From: Clostridiales bacterium Firm_09
GTDB taxonomy: Bacteria > Bacillota > Clostridia > Christensenellales > DTU072
Reading direction: 5' to 3'
Length of the DNA stretch: 64,000 bases
Assembly (NCBI GenBank): GCA_001604065.1
Contig: LVAO01000003.1
Span: forward strand, 33,483 to 97,482
This document shows positions 1 to 7,445 of this stretch, piece by piece. Under the pieces are notes generated by a model. The model worked only from the letters and a program-made list of their open reading frames with translations. It searched no databases and had not been told where the DNA came from. The translations under genes and the position numbers were made by a program. Positions within the stretch are counted from its first letter, which is position 1; the number at the start of each line of letters is the position of its first letter.

Positions 1-735
1 CTGAATATCATCCGGCGCAATCATTCCGGAATACAGACCTATGGTTTCGCCCGCACAATCGTTCTCTACTGCGGTGAGCGCGCCCGCAGAGCCTTGGGTA
101 TCTTTATTAAAGCTGACGCCGCGTGTTTTTTCGCCGGTGATTTTTTTATAATCCTCAATCAGATCATCCATCAGCGGATCAACAGTGGTTGCACCACGTA
201 TGACAATCCGACCGTTGACCGCTTGTTGGGGCGGAGTATAAGCGACGGTGCTCTCCCGTTTTACCAGCTTGACGCCCACAATATCCTGCGCGTCGGAACT
301 TCTTAAATAGTGCATGAAATCATTCGCCGCTTCTGATAAACTCTGATTTTTCCGGGTGACGATATACAAAGAACGTGTAAACATATAACTGCCGTTTCTG
401 ACGGTTTCTTGAGAAACAGGTATGCCTTCGACTGCTATTGTCTTGACATCCGAATTCAGTGCCGCAAGTGAAACATATCCGATCCCGCTGTCTGTTGTGG
501 CAACCAAGGTCCGAACACGTTCATTCGTGCTCTGCTGATCGGCATCTTTGGTCAGTTCTGCATCTTGCAGGCTGCTCCCGAATTCGTTCTTCACAAGTGA
601 ATCAAAAATTTCACGTGTACCCGAGCCTTTTTCCCTGGAAACGACAAGAATCTCCTGCTCCTTATTGCACCCTGCTGCAAACATCATCGATGACAGCGTG
701 GCAAGAATGACGATGACAAAAAATAGGCGTTTCAT
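1..735 (-). CDS. pstS: PstS-type phosphate-binding lipoprotein, partial (C-terminus beyond window)
   Basis: Solute-binding lipoprotein of a phosphate ABC importer, held on the outer face of the membrane. The 245 visible residues begin with a hydrophobic signal and a lipobox-like site FAAGC (Cys23). The mature protein opens at once with VVSREKGSGTR, the phosphate-binding motif that lies mid-domain in classical PstS, runs to a lobe end near residue 160, and only then shows IRGATTVDPL, which is normally the start of the domain. This order looks circularly permuted; as I recall, many clostridial PstS-like proteins share it. The start is an ATG preceded by AGGGGAGAG. The reading frame is open to base 1, so the gene is cut by the window edge. 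No clear promoter or Pho box was seen. Other pst genes would be expected outside the window. Confidence 0.85.
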   Translation of the reverse strand, partial: MKRLFFVIVILATLSSMMFAAGCNKEQEILVVSREKGSGTREIFDSLVKNEFGSSLQDAELTKDADQQSTNERVRTLVATTDSGIGYVSLAALNSDVKTIAVEGIPVSQETVRNGSYMFTRSLYIVTRKNQSLSEAANDFMHYLRSSDAQDIVGVKLVKRESTVAYTPPQQAVNGRIVIRGATTVDPLMDDLIEDYKKITGEKTRGVSFNKDTQGSAGALTAVENDCAGETIGLYSGMIAPDDIQ

Positions 736-822
736 AACTCTCCCCTATTATCTTCTAAAAAAACGTATTTTTTATCACAAAAGATTTTTATATTCTTTTT
801 GTCCGGCATACATTTCAGAAAA

Positions 823-850
823 ATAAGGATTGCCGTGCGGCAATCCTTAT
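823..850 (-). terminator. Rho-independent terminator of the 54-residue gene
   Basis: Near-perfect inverted repeat with a 13-base arm (ATAAGGATTGCCG and its complement) around a 2-base centre. On the minus strand it is followed by a run of five T. It lies 17 bases after the stop codon of the small gene. Confidence 0.85.
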
Positions 851-867
851 TCTGATGATTGAATCCA

Positions 868-1032
868 TTACTTCTTGGTTGAATAAGATTCAGCTTCGCT
901 GATTCTTGTGGGCGGAACTCTGTGTCCGGCGGGAACCTTGATTTCGCTTAAGGTATTGCCGTCTGCGTCTTTAACATAGAGAGTGACGTCGCTGTCTACC
1001 TGATTACCGGGTTTGTATGTTTTGTTTGCCAT
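868..1032 (-). CDS. Small conserved-type protein, YjzC-like, 54 residues
   Basis: A short, charged, soluble protein without signal or membrane segment. The ATG is preceded by AAAGGAGGT, a near-ideal ribosome site at good spacing, and the gene is followed by a strong terminator, so it is very likely real. The pattern K-P-G near the N-terminus, a TLYV strand, then IKVPAGHRVPPTR resembles the plan of Bacillus YjzC (KPG, YV, then AGDxFPPT), a small protein of unknown function. This resemblance is remembered, not computed. It lies between the terminator of rho and pstS as a separate unit; no convincing sigma-A promoter was found upstream. Function unknown. Confidence 0.75.
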   Translation of the reverse strand: MANKTYKPGNQVDSDVTLYVKDADGNTLSEIKVPAGHRVPPTRISEAESYSTKK

Positions 1033-1185
1033 AAATATACCTCCTTTTTAAGTAGTATGTAACGGTAGGACAAGAATATTTATGTTCTTTGCAAATCTTA
1101 CAAAATCACTTAATCAATCCTCTATTATTATAACTTTTCTGCTTATTTCTATACCGAGTCTGCAAATGACGATAATAAAAAAAGG

Positions 1186-1218
1186 GGCTGTCTTAAATAT
1201 TGACTATCTGAGACAGCC
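1186..1218 (-). terminator. Rho-independent terminator after rho
   Basis: Stem GGCTGTCT/AGACAGCC with a 17-base loop, followed on the minus strand by CCTTTTTTT. It starts 12 bases after the rho stop codon and closes the prs-rho unit. Confidence 0.85.
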
Positions 1219-1230
1219 ACCTTTGCTAAC

Positions 1231-2988
1231 TTACAGTACTTTGTAGCCTTCACGCTGAAGTTTCATTATCTGCAAACTCAATTGCTCGATGAACTCTTTG
1301 TTATTGGCGGTTTTTACCATCATATTGATTAGATTTTCCGTTGCTTCCTGCACATCCCCTGCAGAAAGCATTTTACGCACCGACCAAATGCCTTCCAGTT
1401 CTTTTTGCGAAAGCAGAAGTTCTTCTCTTCTTGTACCGCTGCGATTCAAATCAATGGCGGGGAAGATGCGTTTTTCAGAAAGTCTTCTGTCAAGATGGAT
1501 CTCCATATTTCCCGTACCTTTGAATTCCTCATAAATGACATCATCCATACGGCTGCCGGTATCGATGAGCGCGGTTGCGATAATTGTCAGACTGCCTCCG
1601 AATTCGATGTTGCGCGCAGCGCCGAAAAATCTTTTGGGCTGATAAAGAGCACCCGGATCAATGCCACCGGAAAGCGTCTTGCCCGTCGGTGTAATGGTCA
1701 TATTGTAGGCTCTGGCAAGCCTTGTCAGACTATCCATTAAAATGACGACATCTTTACCGCACTCGACAAGCCGTTTGGCACGTTCCAGCACCATTTCGGC
1801 GGCTTTGGTATGATGCTCGGCAAGCTCGTCAAAAGTACTGTATACCACTTCGCCCTTAATGCTTCTCTGCATGTCCGTCACTTCTTCAGGACGCTCATCG
1901 ACGAGAAGGACAATAAGGTGCGCATCCGGATGATTGGTGGTGATGCTGTGTGCAATCTTTTTCAGAAGAGTTGTTTTGCCTGCCTTGGGCGGGCTGACAA
2001 TCATTGCGCGCTGTCCTTTGCCGATCGGAGCGACCAGGTCAATAGCGCGTATGGCAAAATCATTTTTTTCGTTCGGGATTTCCAGTTTGAGACGGCTGTC
2101 CGGATAAATGGGGGTCAGGTTATCAAAGTTGGGACGGTTGAACGCTTTTTCAGGCGGCATGCCGTTGACTGAGATGATATCCTGCACATTCCAAGGTCTG
2201 TTTTCGGCCAGCTTTTTTACATTAGCAACGACATAATCTCCCTTACGAAGTCCTGCCTTACGGATTTTAGGTACCGCAATATAGGCATCTCCTTCGCCCT
2301 GTTCATAATTCTTTGCTCTCAGAAAACCATAGCCGTCCGGGCAAATCTCCAAAACACCTTCACGGATACCGGTTTCTTCAGCAAAAGAACTTTCCTTTCC
2401 GTTCGGATTATACTCTTTGTTCGGTCCGTATTCTTTGTTAAGATTGTATTCTTTTTGAACAAAATCTTTGTTGCCGTTGAAATCCTTGTTCTGCCCGTCC
2501 TTCTGGTTATAGGGATTATCCTTATTAAAAGAGTTGTTTTGATTGCCGTTTTGAGGATATTGCGTATTTCTGGCATTGTTATCAAAGCGCCTCCAGGTAT
2601 CTTTGCGCTCAAAGGTATACTCCTTTTTTTCTTTGCCCTCGGAGCTCGGTTCCTGGTGCTTAACAATGTTCGGGGTCTCTGCCGACACAGGTGCTTCTGT
2701 GATTGCGGAAGATGCTTCAGGTTCCGCCACCAGAATTGTAGACGGCGTTTCTGGTATCTGATACTCCAAAATCACCTTTTTGGGAGGACGTCCGCGTCCC
2801 CGTTTTTTGGGCGCATCCGTTATTGCCGTAGGCTCTGTAGTGCCTTCGGCATATTTCTGCAAGACGAAATCGATCAACTGGTTTTTGCGTTGGGATGCGG
2901 CAGAATTATGCCCCAGCTTGCGCGCATAATCTCTCAACTGCCATATATTCATTGCATCCAGCTGTTCTTTGCTAAATTGAGAACCCAT
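1231..2988 (-). CDS. rho: Transcription termination factor Rho
   Basis: Hexameric RNA helicase that ends transcription. Domains in order: Rho N-terminal helical domain (about 6-48), a linker with an AT-hook-like RGRPPKK (64-70), an Asn/Lys-rich disordered insert (about 135-200), the cold-shock RNA-binding domain (about 209-275), and the RecA-like ATPase with Walker A PPKAGKTT (333-340), DERPEEV (364-370), Walker B VVILMDS (414-420) and [12 protein letters not shown] (491-502). At 585 residues it is longer than E. coli Rho (about 420), the difference being the linker and insert. The start ATG has TAGGAG upstream. It is the last gene of the unit prs - hypothetical - hydrolase - rho, 21 bases after the hydrolase stop, and is followed by an intrinsic terminator. 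The Asn-rich insert recalls the prion-like region described in Clostridium botulinum Rho. Confidence 0.97.
   Translation of the reverse strand: MGSQFSKEQLDAMNIWQLRDYARKLGHNSAASQRKNQLIDFVLQKYAEGTTEPTAITDAPKKRGRGRPPKKVILEYQIPETPSTILVAEPEASSAITEAPVSAETPNIVKHQEPSSEGKEKKEYTFERKDTWRRFDNNARNTQYPQNGNQNNSFNKDNPYNQKDGQNKDFNGNKDFVQKEYNLNKEYGPNKEYNPNGKESSFAEETGIREGVLEICPDGYGFLRAKNYEQGEGDAYIAVPKIRKAGLRKGDYVVANVKKLAENRPWNVQDIISVNGMPPEKAFNRPNFDNLTPIYPDSRLKLEIPNEKNDFAIRAIDLVAPIGKGQRAMIVSPPKAGKTTLLKKIAHSITTNHPDAHLIVLLVDERPEEVTDMQRSIKGEVVYSTFDELAEHHTKAAEMVLERAKRLVECGKDVVILMDSLTRLARAYNMTITPTGKTLSGGIDPGALYQPKRFFGAARNIEFGGSLTIIATALIDTGSRMDDVIYEEFKGTGNMEIHLDRRLSEKRIFPAIDLNRSGTRREELLLSQKELEGIWSVRKMLSAGDVQEATENLINMMVKTANNKEFIEQLSLQIMKLQREGYKVL
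2389..2586 (-). repeat. Asn/Lys/Tyr-rich low-complexity segment inside rho
   Basis: Encodes about 65 residues dominated by Asn, Lys, Gln, Tyr and Gly, with short repeats such as NKDF, NKEY and EYNPN. It sits between the Rho N-terminal helical domain and the RNA-binding cold-shock domain, and is predicted to be disordered. Confidence 0.8.
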
Positions 2989-3009
2989 TCTTTACTCCTA
3001 TTTGATTAT

Positions 3010-3660
3010 TTACCACAACCTCTTGGGAAGAACCACTCTTGTCCTCTCTCCATCGAAGTCATTACGGTTGAATTCCAACACATTATCCGCATACTCTATA
3101 TTTTCTTCATCAAACAGTCTGAGAAAATCTTCCAGATCATCCAGCAAAGTGTTGTAACCTTCTGCCATATAATGCATGGGAATCACAACATCCGGCATCA
3201 GCATATCTACGTATTCTTTGGCTTGTTTTGCGTTAATGGTATACCTGCCGCCGACGGGGATAAGAAGGATATTGATCGAGCCGATCAATTCTGCAAGCAT
3301 AGGTGTAAGTTCTTCCCCGATATCCCCCAGGTGACAAACCTCGACTCCGTCCATGCGGATTTTGTATACGATATTCTTCCCGCGCAAGGCGCCTTTTTTT
3401 TGGTCATGATAACTCATGAATCCATACAGAAATACGCCTTCCAGTTCGAATGCGCCCGGGGAATCAATGACAGCCTTATAATTTTTGACGTTTGCTATGG
3501 CATCATGGTCAAAATGCTTGTGACTGATTGTCACATAATCAGCAGTGACTTCCGGATACGGAATACCGACTTTCGCGGCATCAAAAGGATCTGTCACAAG
3601 AGAAATCCCTGTACTTTCCGTCAGTTTGAAGGAGCTGTGCCCCAGCCATTCGATTTTCAT
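3010..3660 (-). CDS. Metallo-beta-lactamase-fold metal-dependent hydrolase (UlaG/UPF0173-like)
   Basis: A 216-residue cytoplasmic hydrolase. Metal ligands are visible: HSS at 8-10, the HxHxDH motif ISHKHFDHD (H47, H49, D51, H52), H109 with D112 in CHLGD, and H162 in VIPMHY. Length and layout fit the UlaG-like branch (L-ascorbate 6-phosphate lactonase and UPF0173 proteins), whose members are often annotated only as metal-dependent hydrolases; the substrate cannot be read from sequence. The chosen ATG has GAGGAG seven bases upstream, and family alignment begins there; a longer reading frame upstream would overlap the preceding gene. It is the third gene of the prs-rho unit, between a hypothetical gene and rho. 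Confidence 0.85.
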   Translation of the reverse strand: MKIEWLGHSSFKLTESTGISLVTDPFDAAKVGIPYPEVTADYVTISHKHFDHDAIANVKNYKAVIDSPGAFELEGVFLYGFMSYHDQKKGALRGKNIVYKIRMDGVEVCHLGDIGEELTPMLAELIGSINILLIPVGGRYTINAKQAKEYVDMLMPDVVIPMHYMAEGYNTLLDDLEDFLRLFDEENIEYADNVLEFNRNDFDGERTRVVLPKRLW

Positions 3661-3691
3661 AATTCTCCTCAAAGATAAATTTCTTCGAAAC

Positions 3692-4120
3692 CTAATCCTC
3701 AGTTTTGTAAGCTTTGGCAACAAGATAAACGATTTGGGGATCGGTTTTGTGTTCTCCTAATCCGAGCATGCATTGCATCTCCGCTTCCACACAATTCTTC
3801 CCGATTTTGACTCGAAATACATCTGTCGAGAAATAGATGTCGATGGCATCGAAAGAAATTACGCCTTTTGACGGCTCATTCTTTTCGATAGACAATACAA
3901 AATACTCCTCTTCAGGATGTCCCCCTTCTTCTTCCGATTTTATAATACGCAAAATGGTGATCTTTTTGCGGTTGATGCCTAATATGAATTGATCTCCGCG
4001 CTCATGTTCTTTGTCCTGCCAAGATATCTGAGCACGACCCGAAGACACAGTCAAATCGCATAACGTATTAAAAAACAATGTGTTTTTGTCTTGGGTGTAG
4101 ATGCTTAGTCTTGCCTTCAT
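3692..4120 (-). CDS. Hypothetical protein, 142 residues, translationally coupled to prs
   Basis: A soluble protein rich in alternating beta-strand patterns, with no signal peptide or membrane helix. Its ATG overlaps the prs stop as ATGA, so it is probably translated by coupling. Alternating hydrophobic strands such as KKITILRII, YFVLSIE and VFRVKIG suggest a small beta-barrel; the size and style recall the DUF1934/YwiB calycin-like proteins, but I cannot confirm membership. There is a 31-base gap to the hydrolase that follows. Function unknown. Confidence 0.7.
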   Translation of the reverse strand: MKARLSIYTQDKNTLFFNTLCDLTVSSGRAQISWQDKEHERGDQFILGINRKKITILRIIKSEEEGGHPEEEYFVLSIEKNEPSKGVISFDAIDIYFSTDVFRVKIGKNCVEAEMQCMLGLGEHKTDPQIVYLVAKAYKTED

Positions 4121-5268
4121 CTTCCGATTAACTCGTGGATGCGGTCGGCGGAATTAAGAAGAGGTGAAACCGATTTATTCTGATTGCAGGAAGAGATGAT
4201 ATAGGAGATATATTTAGAAATATCTGCGTTGACATACCATTCCCTGGTACGCAAATCTTCTCTTACATAGGTCAGATTTGTACTGATAACCGCGGTAAAC
4301 AGCCCTTCCTTGTATGCCTCGTCGAATTTTTCCAGACCCTCGGTAAACAGCGCATAGGTTGCCATCAGAAAAATGTTTTTGCAGCCCTTCTCTTTGAGTT
4401 CCCGGCAGAGACGCAGGACAGAGTCTCCGGTAGCGATAATGTCATCTGCAACGAAGATATCCTTTCCCGCAACGTCGGTCCCGATATATTCGTGCGCAAC
4501 AATCGGATTGCGTCCGTTCACTACATTAGTATAGTCACGACGTTTGTAAAACATTCCCAAATCGACTTCGAGAACGGATGCATAATAAATATTACGGCTC
4601 ATGGCACCTTCATCCGGACTGACGACCATGAAAGTATCTTTATCCAATGAAACATCAGGAAATTTTGCCTTCAATGCTTTAAGAATCTGATACGTGGGAA
4701 AGAAGTTATCAAATCCCATCAAGGGTACAGCATTTTGCACTCTGGGATCGTGAGCATCAAAAGTAATCAGATCCTTGACGCCCATATTGAACAACTCCTG
4801 CAGCATCTGCGCGCAATCCAAGGATTCACGGCTGTTGCGGCGGTGCTGCCTTCCACCGTACAGAATGGGCATGACTACCGTGATACGCTCTGCTTTACCG
4901 CCTGCGGCACTGATAACGCGTTTGAGATCGGCATAATGATCATCCGGTGACATGCAATTTTCATTACCGAACATATTATACTTGACACTGTAATTGCCGA
5001 CATCAACCAAAACATACAGATCATAGCCGCGAACGCTTTCTTCAATGATTCCTTTGCCGTCACCCGTTGTAAACCGAGGGCATTGGCTTTTGATAATAAA
5101 GGTATCTCTTTTGAATTTTGGATCTTTGAATCCTACGTCTCTGTTATACCATTGAACAAGATAGCTATCAACCTGCTTTCCGAGTTCTTCTGCGCCTTTG
5201 AGTACGATTAAGCCTAAGGGTGCAACCGGGGATGCGTCTTCAAACACAGAAGTGAAAAAAGTGGGCAT
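4117..5268 (-). CDS. prs: Ribose-phosphate pyrophosphokinase (PRPP synthetase)
   Basis: Makes PRPP from ribose 5-phosphate and ATP for nucleotide, His, Trp and NAD synthesis. The PRPP-binding loop VADDIIATGDS is at 273-283, a metal-binding-loop equivalent DAHDPRVQNA at 171-180, and the basic segment RQHRRNSRESL at 140-150. At 383 residues it is longer than classical Prs (about 315) and its N-terminus differs, matching a long-form group found in Clostridia. It is led by its own promoter and GGAGG ribosome site, and is the first gene of a unit ending with rho. The leader contains a short AGGC-GGAA-GCCT hairpin. Confidence 0.9.
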   Translation of the reverse strand: MPTFFTSVFEDASPVAPLGLIVLKGAEELGKQVDSYLVQWYNRDVGFKDPKFKRDTFIIKSQCPRFTTGDGKGIIEESVRGYDLYVLVDVGNYSVKYNMFGNENCMSPDDHYADLKRVISAAGGKAERITVVMPILYGGRQHRRNSRESLDCAQMLQELFNMGVKDLITFDAHDPRVQNAVPLMGFDNFFPTYQILKALKAKFPDVSLDKDTFMVVSPDEGAMSRNIYYASVLEVDLGMFYKRRDYTNVVNGRNPIVAHEYIGTDVAGKDIFVADDIIATGDSVLRLCRELKEKGCKNIFLMATYALFTEGLEKFDEAYKEGLFTAVISTNLTYVREDLRTREWYVNADISKYISYIISSCNQNKSVSPLLNSADRIHELIGR

Positions 5269-5359
5269 AGTTCCTCCGAGAATAATAAGGAAAAATCAAC
5301 GATGTATTTGTAAAGGCTTCCGCCTGTAGCCGGACATGAATAACCATCCGAACGTTACT

Positions 5360-5388
5360 ATTATACCACATACTTTGCGGTTATACAA
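5360..5388 (-). promoter_or_regulatory. Sigma-A promoter of the prs-rho unit
   Basis: Reads TTGTAT - 17 bases - TATAAT on the minus strand. It predicts a transcript start about 85 bases before the prs ATG. Confidence 0.7.
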
Positions 5389-5495
5389 ACAAAAAACCGT
5401 ATTATTTGAGGAGAATCCTTGCAGAAAGTCTTATTTCAAGAAGAATTGCAAGATTGTATCCGAACAGCTTCTCCTTCTCAGAATTCAAAAGCCAC

Positions 5496-7445
5496 TCAGG
5501 TTTGCCGGAATCTGGAGGTATCGTCATTTCTGTTTTCGTCGCTGACACCCGCAAACTGACTGTTGTACAGTTCATAATAAAACCCTTTCTTGGCCATCAG
5601 GGTTTCGTGATTGCCCTGTTCGACAACGTCACCGTGATTCATAACAAGAATCATGGCCGCATTCTTGATTGTTGACAAACGGTGCGCTATGACAAAACTG
5701 GTCTTGCCTTCCATCATTGCAAGCATCGCGCTTTGAACATATTTTTCTGTACGCGTGTCGACAGAGCTGGTTGCCTCGTCCAATATGATGATCTTAGGAT
5801 CCTTTAGAATTGCGCGCGCGATTGTCAAAAGCTGTTTCTGACCTTGACTGATGTTGCTTGCATCTTCATTCAATACAGTATCGTACCCGTTCTCCATTGT
5901 TTCGATAAAGGAATGCGCATAGGCTTTCTTCGCCGCGGTCACAATTTCTTCTCTGGTTGCCTTTGGATTTCCGTAGGCGATATTGTCCGCTACCGTGCCG
6001 TTAAAAAGCCACGTATCCTGCAAAACCATACCATAAAGGCTTCTTAAATCGTCGCGCGTATATTCTTTCATATCGACGCCGTCAATAAGAATACGTCCTT
6101 TATCTATTTCATAGAAGCGCATCAGAAGGTTTACAAGAGTTGTTTTGCCGGCACCCGTCGGTCCCACAATGGCAATCGACTCTCCGGCATTGACATGGAG
6201 AGATAAATCAGTAATGAGCGGCTTGTTTTTATCGTATGAGAAGGCAAGATGTTCGATGTCTACTGCACCTTCTATATCGGCAACCGATTTATGTCCCGTA
6301 GCTTCGGTTGTCATCTCTTCCAAATCAAAAATCTGGAAGACACGCTCCGCTGCGGCCATTGCAGTCTGAATGGTATTTGCTATATTGCTGATATTCTCAA
6401 TAGGCTGGGCGAATTGCCTGGTATATTGCAACAAAGCCTGTATGTCGCCGATGGTAATGACACCCTGCCCCGCTCTGAAGCCGCCGCCCACGCAGATGCC
6501 CACATAACAAAGGTTGTTGATGAATTTGATGGTCGGAAGCACAATGCCGGCGTAGAACTGGGACTTGCGAGTCGCCTTTTTTAACTCGTTATTAATCCTC
6601 TCATAATCCATGATGCTTGCATTTTCATGCGAGAAGAGTTTGATGATACGATGGCCATTGTACATTTCTTCGATATGTCCGTTCAGTTCTCCGATGCGCT
6701 TCTGCTGTTTGGCAAATTCTATCTGAGACTTTTTGACAATGATCCTGGAAGCGATGTAAAGCATCGGCAAGCTTACAAGAGCAATGATGGACAGCATCCA
6801 GTCAATGCGCACCATCATGATGAAGACACCTATGACTGTCATGACCCCCGTAATAATTTGATTGATGCTCTCCTGCAACGTGATGGAAACCATTTCGATA
6901 TCATTGGTCACGCGGGAAAGGGTATCGCCGGTGGGTACAGAATCAAAATAGGACAGCGGCACCTTGTCCAATTTGTCTTTGATATCGCTTCTCATGCGGC
7001 GCACAACCTTCTGGCTCATGGAAGCAGCAATCATACCGCTGGTGAGCTGAAACAGCGCATTGAGAACATACAACGAAGCGCATGTCCAGAGGATGGGCGC
7101 AATGTAGGTATAGAGTTGCCCGTTGCCCTCGCCATTGCTTTGTGCGGGAAGACGGATATCAATGAAGTATTGCAGGCTGTCTGTCAGACAGTTGGTTACT
7201 TTTTTGAGAATATCGGGCACCCAGATGGCAAACCATGTGCCGATTGCGGCGATAACCATCATGGAAATCAAAGGTATGAGCTGCGGTCTGAGGTATTTCA
7301 GAAGGCGCATCGTTGTACCCTTAAAATCCTCTGCCTTGTCTATTTTTTCCGGGACTTCGGGTCCGCCCATGCCCAATGCGCTGCCGAGGTTGAAGCCTTT
7401 GCTTTCCTGAGCGGTATCCTTGCGTGTCATATCCATTTCGCTCAT
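5496..7445 (-). CDS. Heterodimeric ABC exporter, permease/ATPase subunit (catalytic type, BmrD/YheH-like)
   Basis: Half-transporter of 649 residues: a six-helix membrane domain (about 60-345) and an ATPase domain with Walker A GPTGAGKTT (about 427-435), Q-loop VLQDTW, signature ISQGQ (about 530), Walker B with catalytic glutamate IIILDEATS (about 548) and switch histidine AHRLS (about 585). The signature deviates from LSGGQ, while the glutamate and histidine are intact; the partner shows the opposite pattern, as in asymmetric heterodimeric exporters. The ATG overlaps the upstream stop codon as ATGA, so the two subunits are coupled; a longer N-terminus reading into the upstream gene is less likely. 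The substrate is unknown: drugs, peptides and lipids are all possible. Confidence 0.92.
   Translation of the reverse strand: MSEMDMTRKDTAQESKGFNLGSALGMGGPEVPEKIDKAEDFKGTTMRLLKYLRPQLIPLISMMVIAAIGTWFAIWVPDILKKVTNCLTDSLQYFIDIRLPAQSNGEGNGQLYTYIAPILWTCASLYVLNALFQLTSGMIAASMSQKVVRRMRSDIKDKLDKVPLSYFDSVPTGDTLSRVTNDIEMVSITLQESINQIITGVMTVIGVFIMMVRIDWMLSIIALVSLPMLYIASRIIVKKSQIEFAKQQKRIGELNGHIEEMYNGHRIIKLFSHENASIMDYERINNELKKATRKSQFYAGIVLPTIKFINNLCYVGICVGGGFRAGQGVITIGDIQALLQYTRQFAQPIENISNIANTIQTAMAAAERVFQIFDLEEMTTEATGHKSVADIEGAVDIEHLAFSYDKNKPLITDLSLHVNAGESIAIVGPTGAGKTTLVNLLMRFYEIDKGRILIDGVDMKEYTRDDLRSLYGMVLQDTWLFNGTVADNIAYGNPKATREEIVTAAKKAYAHSFIETMENGYDTVLNEDASNISQGQKQLLTIARAILKDPKIIILDEATSSVDTRTEKYVQSAMLAMMEGKTSFVIAHRLSTIKNAAMILVMNHGDVVEQGNHETLMAKKGFYYELYNSQFAGVSDENRNDDTSRFRQT

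Noticed and set aside
2455..3678. Plus-strand reading frame of about 407 codons opposite rho and the hydrolase
   Set aside because: It lies antisense to two well-supported genes, its translation is Cys/Phe/His-rich without domain logic, and it lacks a ribosome site. It is a shadow of the minus-strand codon pattern.
5389..5495. Terminator after the ABC exporter pair
   Set aside because: Only long-loop, A/T-rich pairings (CTTGCA/TGCAAG inside AGGAGAA/TTCTCCT) were found, with no adjoining T-run on the minus strand.
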